The translations under genes and the position numbers were made by a program. The notes below the pieces were generated by a model. The model was not told the DNA's origin and did not search any database. It was given only the letters and a program-made list of their open reading frames with translations. Shown here in pieces: positions 24,348-31,707 of a DNA stretch of 64,000 nucleotides. Each line of letters begins with the position of its first letter. Position 1 is the first letter of the stretch. The DNA is from Acidithiobacillus sp. (GTDB taxonomy: Bacteria > Pseudomonadota > Gammaproteobacteria > Acidithiobacillales > Acidithiobacillaceae), in assembly GCA_028697715.1 (NCBI GenBank), contig JAQVDS010000003.1, forward strand, positions 1-64,000. Reading direction: 5' to 3'.

Positions 24348-25037
24348 ATGGCGTTGTCTTCCGTACTTGGTCAGCAACTTCTGCCGTTGCAGCCGCGGCA
24401 ACTTGCGGGAATGACCAACCTTCCGGGCCTGCATGAAGAAGCCCTGGCGGCAATCCGTCAGCTGCGTGAGGCGTCGACTGCGCTCTGTCTCTACGGGGAT
24501 ACAGGGGTAGGCAAGACCCACCTGCTGCTGTGGGCTGCCTTTGCTGATGGCTCATGGGCTCCCTACGTCGATTGTCGGGCGCTGCCAGCTGCTGGCGACG
24601 GCGTTCTCGACCTCTGTGCGGCGCCATTCCTCTGCCTGGATAACATCGATGCCTGGGCAGGTAGCCTGGCACGTGAGGAAGAACTTTTTCGTCTCTTCAA
24701 TTATCGTCTGGATAGAGGCTTACCCTGGCTGGTCAGTTGCATCGCGCCGCGGCCGCGCTGGCTGCTTGCCGACTGGGAAAGTCGTTTGACCGCTCTTACC
24801 AGTTATTACCTGAAACGTCCGCAGGACCAGCAGCTCGACGCATTGTTGCTGCAGATCTCTACACGTTTCGGTCCGCCTTTTGCCGAGCCTTTGCGGCGCC
24901 ATATGTTGCGCAGCGAAACGCGCAATCTCAGTACCCTGACCCGTTTGGTCGAGGCCTTCCAGGCCTGGCTCTGGCAACGCCAAGCTACGCCCAGTGTCGC
25001 CCAATGGCGAATATTTCGAGAACAGACGAATGTCTGA
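24348..25037 (+). CDS. hda: DnaA regulatory inactivator Hda-like AAA protein
   Basis: This 229-residue DnaA-related AAA protein is expected to bind the sliding clamp and trigger hydrolysis of DnaA-ATP after initiation. The clamp-binding motif QQLLPL is at residues 9-14, Walker A GDTGVGKTH at 50-58 and the Walker B-type LCLDNID at 95-101. The ATG is chosen because the clamp motif should be close to the N-terminus; the longer frame from 24201 adds non-family sequence. It overlaps the next gene by eight bases. Confidence 0.85.
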   Translation: MALSSVLGQQLLPLQPRQLAGMTNLPGLHEEALAAIRQLREASTALCLYGDTGVGKTHLLLWAAFADGSWAPYVDCRALPAAGDGVLDLCAAPFLCLDNIDAWAGSLAREEELFRLFNYRLDRGLPWLVSCIAPRPRWLLADWESRLTALTSYYLKRPQDQQLDALLLQISTRFGPPFAEPLRRHMLRSETRNLSTLTRLVEAFQAWLWQRQATPSVAQWRIFREQTNV

Positions 25038-25947
25038 CTTGTTGGACAAGACACCTAAACAGCGGTCCGGGTGCGGGCGTTGGCATCCGCACGCAGGCAC
25101 ACCTTGGTGGCGACGCATCCTGTTGCGCCTCATTCGCGCGGGAATGGACTTCTGGCGGGACGACTGTGTGGATCGAGCTTCTCTGCTTGCCTACACCACT
25201 CTATTGGCTATCGTGCCTTTGCTGGCGGTAATTTTTAGCCTGTGGAATCTCATTGGATTCACTGAAGAAAAACGGCAACTCATCGATCGCTATGTATTTC
25301 AGAGTTTTGTTCCGGAAGTAGGAGAAGCGGTCATTCATTGGCTCAATGTTCTGGCGGCCCGCGGTGCGGGTTTGGGATGGTATGGTGTGATTGGTTTGTT
25401 GATAACGGCGCTATTTCTCCTTCACGAAATTGAACGCCATTTCAACGCTATTTGGAATGAGAAGATCACGACGCACTGGCTGCGACCCTTGCGCTATATT
25501 CTCCTGATTGTCCTTGGCCCCATTGCCAGCGCTGCGTTAGTTCTTTCTTTGGAGCCCGTGCAACACTGGTTACTCCACTTCGGTGCCATGCCAGCGTTAC
25601 CGGTACAATTCAGCTATGTCGTTGCATTTGTTGTAGAGCTGGTGGTTTTTCTGGCGTTATATCGGATATTGCCCGCAGCACGAGTGACCTTCCTCGACGC
25701 GTTTTTTGGTGCACTGATTGCGGCTATTCTGCTCAACATCGCCAAATACTTGCTGGCGCAATACATCCGCTATTCGATCACCGAGACGCTCTATGGGGCA
25801 CTCGGACTATTGCCCGTATTTCTGCTCTGGTTGTTTATGACTTGGTTGGCGGTTTTGTTTGGTGCGGAGGTGGCGGCAGCGGCGCAGCGGCATCATCCTG
25901 CCAGCGCACGCCCGACGGGGGAAGCGCGAGAGAAAACTGCAAGATAG
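25030..25947 (+). CDS. YihY/UPF0761-family inner-membrane protein
   Basis: This 305-residue protein has about six membrane helices and the YihY signature region DDCVDRASLLAYTTLLAIVPL near residues 40-60. It also has GLLITALFLLHEIERHFNAIW and YGALGLLPVFLLWLFMTWLAVLFGAEV. YihY proteins were once called ribonuclease BN by mistake; their real role in the envelope is unknown. It starts inside the end of hda. The hda - yihY pairing suggests co-transcription. Confidence 0.87.
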   Translation: MSDLLDKTPKQRSGCGRWHPHAGTPWWRRILLRLIRAGMDFWRDDCVDRASLLAYTTLLAIVPLLAVIFSLWNLIGFTEEKRQLIDRYVFQSFVPEVGEAVIHWLNVLAARGAGLGWYGVIGLLITALFLLHEIERHFNAIWNEKITTHWLRPLRYILLIVLGPIASAALVLSLEPVQHWLLHFGAMPALPVQFSYVVAFVVELVVFLALYRILPAARVTFLDAFFGALIAAILLNIAKYLLAQYIRYSITETLYGALGLLPVFLLWLFMTWLAVLFGAEVAAAAQRHHPASARPTGEAREKTAR

Positions 25948-25988
25948 TTTTTATCTATGGACTTGAATCGTTAAGAAAGGACAGCGTC

Positions 25989-26648
25989 ATGAAATTGTTT
26001 CCTACCCTGGGGCTCCTTGCCGTGGCCGCAACGTTGGCAGGATGTGGCTCAGCAACCAACAACGGCCTGCTACCCTCCGGACCGGTAATGCCGTCACTGC
26101 CGCAGCCCGTTTCCCAGCCGGCACCGTCAACTGCTGCGCCGGTAGTGCCGAAGGTGAAGTTGCCGCAGGTAGCCAAGAAACCCGCATCCTCGATCCGCGA
26201 GGAGAATCTGCCGACCCAAACCCTGTCGTCCCAGGCGAGTGCTCCGGCGACCGTGGTTCCCGAAGCGAAAACGGTGACTCCCATGGTGAACAGCGCAGCG
26301 AAAATCAACAGCAGCGATTTTGCGCAGAGCTGGACCCAAGACCTTGCCAGTGCCCGGCAGCAGAGCACTTCTTGCATTGGTGAGAGTGGTGCACAACGCT
26401 CGGCTTGTTGGCAGGGCGTCTCCAACTGGGCGCAGGCCCGGGCGGCAAGCTATGGATCGGCAGCCAAGATTTTGACCGGCGCGCAGGCGGAACAGGCAGG
26501 CGCAGCACAAAAGTTTTTCCAGACTACCAGTCAGTGGGCCAGCGCGTGTAGCAGTCTCTCGGCAGAGGATTGCGCCAAATCTCCGCTGATAGCACAGATC
26601 CAGCAATGGAAGTTGTCGGTGGGCATTTCCGCAGGGAGTGGGAAGTAA
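25989..26648 (+). CDS. Predicted lipoprotein of unknown function
   Basis: This 219-residue protein has a lipoprotein signal (MKLFPTLGLLAVAATLAGCG) with lipobox LAGC and the acylated Cys at residue 19. A proline- and alanine-rich linker (about residues 30-90) follows. The C-terminal domain has four cysteines (STSCIG, SACWQG, SACSSL, DCAKS) that could form two disulfides in the periplasm. The ATG has AAGGA upstream; the longer frame is the overlap with yihY. No family recognised. Confidence 0.75.
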   Translation: MKLFPTLGLLAVAATLAGCGSATNNGLLPSGPVMPSLPQPVSQPAPSTAAPVVPKVKLPQVAKKPASSIREENLPTQTLSSQASAPATVVPEAKTVTPMVNSAAKINSSDFAQSWTQDLASARQQSTSCIGESGAQRSACWQGVSNWAQARAASYGSAAKILTGAQAEQAGAAQKFFQTTSQWASACSSLSAEDCAKSPLIAQIQQWKLSVGISAGSGK

Positions 26649-26659
26649 AGCTGGTGGAC

Positions 26660-26681
26660 GGCGCCTCGTGCTGCAGGCGCC
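26660..26681. terminator. Hairpin between convergent genes
   Basis: GGCGCCT and AGGCGCC form a 7-bp stem with an eight-base loop between the lipoprotein and resC stops. The plus-strand side is followed by CCTTT, so it may end transcription from both sides. Confidence 0.5.
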
Positions 26682-26690
26682 TGCCCGCCT

Positions 26691-27869
26691 TTAAAGCTTG
26701 GCGTAGGAGTGCAATCCTCCCAAGAAAAGATCCACACCAATGAAGCAGAAGGTGACGGTCAGCAGACTGATGACCGACCACCAAGCCAGGGTTTTTCCCG
26801 TCGGCCGATGCTGTGGGCTACGGCCCCGTAAATGCAAGTAGGCGGCGTAGTTGAGCCACACGATCAGTGCCCAGGTTTCCTTGGGATCCCAGGACCAGAA
26901 GCCGCCCCAGGCCTTGGCTGCCCATACGGCACCGAGAATGGTGCCGGCGGTAAAGAACAGAAAACCAAAGGTCACCATGGCCGCCATGATGCGTTCCAGT
27001 TTGTTGAGATCAGGTAAGCGCTCTACCAAAGGACTGCCCAGGCGTTCTGCTCGCTGGCGCAGCAGATAGGCAAGGCCAACCATCGCCGCCAGATAGAAAT
27101 TGGCATAGGCAACGAATTCACAGGGCACATGCAGCTTGATCCAGAAGCTGTTCAAGGCCGGCACGATGGGCTGGATCTGGTTCTGGTGATAGGCGATCCC
27201 GACCCAAATCAGAAAGATATCTGCTGCCAGAATCATCGGCATGGCAAAGGCGCCCAGGCCACGACGCTTGCCCTGCGCTTCGTAGTACAGATAGAACAGG
27301 GCAGTAACGGTGCAGAGCAGCACCATGGCATCATACATGTTGGTGACCGGTATGTGGCCCCAGGATGGATGCCCTACGTAGGTCTCTTTCCAGCGGATGG
27401 CGAGTCCGGCAAAGCCGAGCACGGTTGCCAGCCAGGCAAAGCGATGGCCGCGGTCGCCAGCACTCTGCGAGCCGGCATAGAGATACCAGTAATAGCTGAC
27501 CGCACTGACGAGAATGGCACCGCTCATCCAGTAGAACATCGCTGTGCTTTGGAAAACATAACGAAGCAGAAGGCTGTCGGCGGCGGTATAACCAGCCATG
27601 TAGAGACCAACGCCGGGCGCCGCGACTACGAGAATGGCGAAAAACAGGCGGCGGAAGGCCGGCCAGTGCCAACCAAACCAAAGGAGTCCGGTGTACCAGA
27701 TCCCTAGGGTGATGTACTGCCACATCCAGAAATCGGCACGAAAAACCGCCCAGACGGCAAAGGCCCCCGCGGTCAATGCCACCGCCCAAAGGCGTTGCCA
27801 GAGGCGTTGTTCCCGTGCCCCCTGCGGAAAGGCGAACCATTGACGAAGCTCACTGACATCAACTGACAT
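26691..27869 (-). CDS. resC: Cytochrome c biogenesis protein ResC/CcsB-type
   Basis: This 392-residue membrane protein has about eight helices and the tryptophan-rich haem-handling motif AWGGFWSWDPKETWALIVWL near residue 315. Conserved His residues lie in flanking helices. With ResB it forms the System II complex that moves and attaches haem to c-type apocytochromes. An ATG two codons inside the TTG frame start is used, with GGAGG eight bases upstream. It is the last gene of the sox cluster, 12 bases after soxA, as fits assembly of SoxX and SoxA. Confidence 0.9.
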   Translation of the reverse strand: MSVDVSELRQWFAFPQGAREQRLWQRLWAVALTAGAFAVWAVFRADFWMWQYITLGIWYTGLLWFGWHWPAFRRLFFAILVVAAPGVGLYMAGYTAADSLLLRYVFQSTAMFYWMSGAILVSAVSYYWYLYAGSQSAGDRGHRFAWLATVLGFAGLAIRWKETYVGHPSWGHIPVTNMYDAMVLLCTVTALFYLYYEAQGKRRGLGAFAMPMILAADIFLIWVGIAYHQNQIQPIVPALNSFWIKLHVPCEFVAYANFYLAAMVGLAYLLRQRAERLGSPLVERLPDLNKLERIMAAMVTFGFLFFTAGTILGAVWAAKAWGGFWSWDPKETWALIVWLNYAAYLHLRGRSPQHRPTGKTLAWWSVISLLTVTFCFIGVDLFLGGLHSYAKL

Positions 27870-27881
27870 CGTCAATCCTCC

Positions 27882-28754
27882 TCAGGGTCGATAGCCCGGG
27901 ACATTCATCTTGATCCCGTTGCTTAGGTAACTCATGAAATAGTCCAGATCACGATACTCTGGGCTACCCAGTTTTTGCGGTGCGGCGCCAACCTTTTTGT
28001 CGCAGCCCTGGAAACGCTTTTCAAAGGTATTGACGGCGCTCCAGGAGGCGCGATAGGTCGGGTAGTGCGCGCTTTGTCCGAGCACCGGCGAGATGATCTG
28101 TCCGCGCAGGTATTTTCCGGCATAGGCTACGTGGCAACTCGCGCAGCTAAAATTGAGTTGTCCACGATGCATGAAGTAATAGGCCTTTCCTTCCTCAAAG
28201 GCGCGCACGGCTCCACGGCCCACTACCTTGACATCGGTAGGCATGCCATTGGAAAGAGAGCCAAAATAGGTCTCCAGGGCAATCAGATCACTGCTGCCGT
28301 ACTTTAGTGGCGGCAGATGGTTGTCTGCCCGGCAGGCATTGATGCGCATGGCAGCGGTGACGACTTGATGGGTCTTGTCGCTGTAATATGGATAGCCAGC
28401 GGCAACACCCTTGCCGCCATCAGGAAAGCAGGAGGCGTAGGTTTTGCCATCCGGAAACTTGGTTTCCCAAAGCTTTTTCCCCTGGCTCAGGGTAAGATCG
28501 CCGGGATTGAATTGTATGGCCTGTTGATATTGTTCATAGTCCTGTTTGTTGAAGGCATAACTCCCGAGCGCGTATTGTTCGAGGCTCATCTTGGGGAATT
28601 GTTCCTTGAAATATTGATGAAAATCTTGCAGCGTCTTTTGCGGGCCAACCTTGGTATTGCCTAGTTGCCACCAATCGATGGCGTTGGCAGAGAGGGCAGC
28701 ACTGCCAAGTGCCAAGCCCAAGCTTACGGAAAGAATTCGTTTTGCGTATTTCAT
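27882..28754 (-). CDS. soxA: SoxA, thiosulfate-carrier cytochrome c subunit (monohaem type)
   Basis: This 290-residue periplasmic protein has a signal peptide cut after about residue 25. It has one haem motif CASCH (204-208) and the active-site Cys251 in RFQGCDKK, which is persulfidated in known SoxA. The N-terminal domain has no CxxCH; instead C109 and C141 could form the disulfide seen in monohaem SoxA. With SoxX it joins thiosulfate to the SoxY swinging arm. It lies 24 bases after soxX. The first 221 bases are also covered by the open resB frame. Confidence 0.92.
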   Translation of the reverse strand: MKYAKRILSVSLGLALGSAALSANAIDWWQLGNTKVGPQKTLQDFHQYFKEQFPKMSLEQYALGSYAFNKQDYEQYQQAIQFNPGDLTLSQGKKLWETKFPDGKTYASCFPDGGKGVAAGYPYYSDKTHQVVTAAMRINACRADNHLPPLKYGSSDLIALETYFGSLSNGMPTDVKVVGRGAVRAFEEGKAYYFMHRGQLNFSCASCHVAYAGKYLRGQIISPVLGQSAHYPTYRASWSAVNTFEKRFQGCDKKVGAAPQKLGSPEYRDLDYFMSYLSNGIKMNVPGYRP

Positions 28755-30981
28755 GGCGTTTCTTCCGGTGTGAAATGATTACTTTTGAAGGGACCAAAGA
28801 TAATCCGCAACCAGTTCGAGTTGATGATGAGTCAATACCTTGTTTTTGCCGAATTGTGGCATGTTTATGTGGGGTATGGTTTTTTCCGGATCGTAGAGAA
28901 AAGTTACCAGCTTTTGCCGGTTGTGAAAGACAATCTTGAAGGGAAAATGGGTCAGATCCGGTCCCACGTTGCCCGCCATGGTTCCTCCGGGGAGTACGTG
29001 GCAGGCAAGACAATTGCCTTCGGCACGATTGAAGGCAATGGACTTGCCTGCGGCAATATCGGCGGCGCTGGGAGCGGCGATGGCGGCAGCGGGCAAGGCG
29101 ATAGCGCTGAGCAAGAGTAGGATACGAGAGCTTTGATGAAACATGATGTTCTCCTTTCACTGTGATTAAGGTTCGGAGCTCCTCGGTGATTTCGAGGAAT
29201 TCCTGGTGAAAATCCTCAGGATTGCGCGAACTGTCGCCACTTATGCATAATTTATTGGCAGCCTTCTGACGAATCCACAGACGCTTACGTGGCACGTAGA
29301 AGAGGATGAATATGCCGCCAACCAGCAGAAAACATGCAGCATAGACAATCTGCATTCCGGGGTATTTCGTCATCTCGAGGCCTGCCGACCACTGCAAGTC
29401 AAGGTGATGCAGGGTGACCAGAAAGGGTAAGGGATAGTCATGCAGGCCGCGCAACGCGATGAGGCTGGCCCGCAGAAAATTGGAGCGTTCCAGCGGCGTC
29501 AGTTGCACATTCTGTGCTTCCGCGACCTGTCGTAGGATCCCCCGGAAAACCGTTGAACTCGCGTTCGCGCCCTGGGCGGCGGCATTTTCCAGGGCGCCTA
29601 GGTAATGCACGAATAACCCGATTCCGCCCCGCGCTCCTTCGGGAATCGCCAGATAATGTTCTATCCCATTACCCTGCTGATGGTAGGCAAGCAGTAAAAA
29701 ATGCTCTCCGTGTCGCTGCAGAGCGCGCAAATAACTCTTGTAGATCCAGCTTTCGCCCGTCTTGCGGTCGGTCACCTGGTACCGGACGATGGGGCCCACG
29801 TTGATCATGCTGTGTCCTGGACGTTCTGCCAGTCCCAGATCCTTACGCGGAATGGTATTGTTGATTTTTAATTTCTCGACTGTCAACTCGTAATTATCGG
29901 AATCAGCACGTAGTCTCTGGCCAACGCGTACGTCAAAGGTGTTGGCCGGTAGTTCAGGATCGAGCAGGGAGTGACTCTGAAATTGCAGCACCGAGCGACT
30001 GTCGTTGTACGAAGTCTGATAGATACTGACACCGTCATAAGTCAACGGATGGTTGGGATAGGCGATGCCAGTATGTAGTAATTTTCCGTGCGCGTTGTAT
30101 AAAGAAATGCGGGAAATGAAACTTTTGGCAATACCATTGCGGTAATGGGTGATGGTAAAATGATCGAGATGGACGATAAAAGGAAGGCGCTGTACCAGAA
30201 ATCCATCACCAATCAGCTCAAACATGGCGTTCACGCTCTGTCCCACAGGAATGCTGATGATGCCACGGAAGGCGCTGTCATTGGCGGGAAGCCAATCCTT
30301 TTGGGGGATTTTCGCTAGCGGTAATGCAAAATTGCTCAGTGGCGAAATGGAGCCAAACCACTCCCGTATTTTCAGTGGTAAATTGGCGTTATATAGTGCA
30401 CCGGCACAGAACATAATGATGGCAAAATGAGTAAAAATATAACCGAGGCGATAAAATCTGCCTTTCTGTGCCAGGATGACTTCCTGCCCATCCGGCCCTG
30501 CAAGGGTATGGGGGCGATATCCTCTTTCCCGCAAGATGCCTCCCCATCGCGCAAGGGAGCCACTGTCTGACGCTACACTGATTTCTGCCTGTTCCGCGCG
30601 GCTAGCCAGAAATTTCTGACTGGATAGGCGCCTGGATAGCGCCATGTCGCGCAGCATGCTGGGCGTATTGCGGGCGAGGCAGGATGCCGTGGACAACACC
30701 AGAACAGCGACCAGGCCGATATACCAACCGCAGCGATAGACATCGTACAGATCAAGATCGGCAAAGACGCGATACCAGAAGGGACCGAATTGTGCGACGT
30801 ATTGATGGTAGCTCACCTGTTGCGCAAGAATGGTACCAATGATCGAGGCAATGGCGACGAAGAGCAGCAGGTGAACTGCCAGACGCATGGAAACCAGTGC
30901 CTGCCAGACAAGGCGGGCGCTGGCGCTCCAATGGCGTCGAGCGAGCGGCTCAGGAAGCGAGGGGCTGTGCTCGATCGCCAT
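28534..30981 (-). CDS. resB: Cytochrome c biogenesis protein ResB, with unusual read-through frame
   Basis: ResB similarity covers about the first 615 residues. They include helices near 25-50, 80-100 and 180-200, a large periplasmic region, a last helix (GMQIVYAACFLLVGGIFILFYVPRKR) and the family-like end EFLEITEELRTL. No in-frame stop follows that point. The frame stays open through all of soxX and into soxA, ending 815 codons from the ATG. TAA and TGA codons exist in the two other frames right after EELRTL, so a one-base shift would give a normal ResB. Either a frameshift (biological or sequencing) or a true long C-terminal extension is possible. It starts 32 bases inside the upstream cytochrome gene. 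Confidence 0.8.
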   Translation of the reverse strand: MAIEHSPSLPEPLARRHWSASARLVWQALVSMRLAVHLLLFVAIASIIGTILAQQVSYHQYVAQFGPFWYRVFADLDLYDVYRCGWYIGLVAVLVLSTASCLARNTPSMLRDMALSRRLSSQKFLASRAEQAEISVASDSGSLARWGGILRERGYRPHTLAGPDGQEVILAQKGRFYRLGYIFTHFAIIMFCAGALYNANLPLKIREWFGSISPLSNFALPLAKIPQKDWLPANDSAFRGIISIPVGQSVNAMFELIGDGFLVQRLPFIVHLDHFTITHYRNGIAKSFISRISLYNAHGKLLHTGIAYPNHPLTYDGVSIYQTSYNDSRSVLQFQSHSLLDPELPANTFDVRVGQRLRADSDNYELTVEKLKINNTIPRKDLGLAERPGHSMINVGPIVRYQVTDRKTGESWIYKSYLRALQRHGEHFLLLAYHQQGNGIEHYLAIPEGARGGIGLFVHYLGALENAAAQGANASSTVFRGILRQVAEAQNVQLTPLERSNFLRASLIALRGLHDYPLPFLVTLHHLDLQWSAGLEMTKYPGMQIVYAACFLLVGGIFILFYVPRKRLWIRQKAANKLCISGDSSRNPEDFHQEFLEITEELRTLITVKGEHHVSSKLSYPTLAQRYRLARCRHRRSQRRRYCRRQVHCLQSCRRQLSCLPRTPRRNHGGQRGTGSDPFSLQDCLSQPAKAGNFSLRSGKNHTPHKHATIRQKQGIDSSSTRTGCGLSLVPSKVIISHRKKRHEIRKTNSFRKLGLGTWQCCPLCQRHRLVATRQYQGWPAKDAARFSSIFQGTIPQDEPRTIRARELCLQQTGL
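28779..29144 (-). CDS. soxX: SoxX, cytochrome c subunit of SoxAX
   Basis: This 121-residue periplasmic monohaem cytochrome has a signal to about residue 23, a CLACH haem motif at 45-49 and a likely axial Met95 in INMPQFGK. It takes electrons from the SoxA reaction. The AAAGGAG site lies six bases before the ATG. The whole gene lies inside the open reading frame of resB in another frame. Its own codons and motifs are clearly the functional ones. Confidence 0.93.
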   Translation of the reverse strand: MFHQSSRILLLLSAIALPAAAIAAPSAADIAAGKSIAFNRAEGNCLACHVLPGGTMAGNVGPDLTHFPFKIVFHNRQKLVTFLYDPEKTIPHINMPQFGKNKVLTHHQLELVADYLWSLQK

Positions 30982-31696
30982 GATCGGAACCCTTCAGTAG
31001 CCAGATTTGATAGAGGCTGACGGCCATCCCGATGAGAACCACGGGACATGAGAAAATGCCGCCGAGCAAGACCAACCATACGAAATCCGGGCTTTGCTTG
31101 GTCAGGAACCAGCCGGCGAAGTCGATGAAAAATGCCAGGAAGGGAACGGCAATGAAAAAGACTTTTACTCCCTTAGGGCTTCTTGTGCGCGCAAAGATCC
31201 AGCCAGCAATCCAGAAGATCACCCCCAGGGTGGTCAAATGAATCATGCCATTCATCAGCATTGCAGAGTAGGGCATGCCCATATCGACCTTGGCCTGTTT
31301 TTTCAGCAAGTCGAAAGTGCCAATGTCCGGCATGCCAATGCTGTGACACTTTAGACACGAGGCGTTGATCAGTGGCCGCACATTCTTGTCGTAATCCGTG
31401 CGACTCTCGCCATTGGCGATCCAGTGATTGACCGCTGACAGCATCTTCGGTTTTTCTGCAGCCGGGACCCGGGCCATGGACATCATCGCTGGCAACATGG
31501 TCTGCAATTTGCTGGAGCTGCGGTTGCCATAGTAGTGGACGACCAGATCTTGCATCGAAATGCCGGGCTTGCCATCTGCACCGTGGATCACGAAGTAGGT
31601 ATAGGCCTCCGCTGACAGGAGGCCAAGGCCGACCAGAAAGATGAACCCCGTATATAGCAGCTTTTCGATGAAGGGCAGATCGGGCAGGGGTTTCAT
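30950..31696 (-). CDS. Membrane-bound monohaem cytochrome-like protein of the sox cluster
   Basis: This 248-residue protein has an N-terminal helix at about 12-30 and a periplasmic stretch with one CLKCH haem motif at 114-118. Three or four hydrophobic helices follow (LTTLGVIFWIAGWIFA, VFFIAVPFLAFFIDFAGWFL, DFVWLVLLGGIFSCPVVLIG). It corresponds to the hypothetical gene between soxB and resB described for Acidithiobacillus sox clusters (recalled knowledge). A role in passing Sox electrons into the membrane is an inference. It starts 11 bases after soxB and overlaps resB. Confidence 0.8.
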   Translation of the reverse strand: MKPLPDLPFIEKLLYTGFIFLVGLGLLSAEAYTYFVIHGADGKPGISMQDLVVHYYGNRSSSKLQTMLPAMMSMARVPAAEKPKMLSAVNHWIANGESRTDYDKNVRPLINASCLKCHSIGMPDIGTFDLLKKQAKVDMGMPYSAMLMNGMIHLTTLGVIFWIAGWIFARTRSPKGVKVFFIAVPFLAFFIDFAGWFLTKQSPDFVWLVLLGGIFSCPVVLIGMAVSLYQIWLLKGSDHGDRAQPLAS

Positions 31697-31707
31697 TGGT
31701 AACGTCC

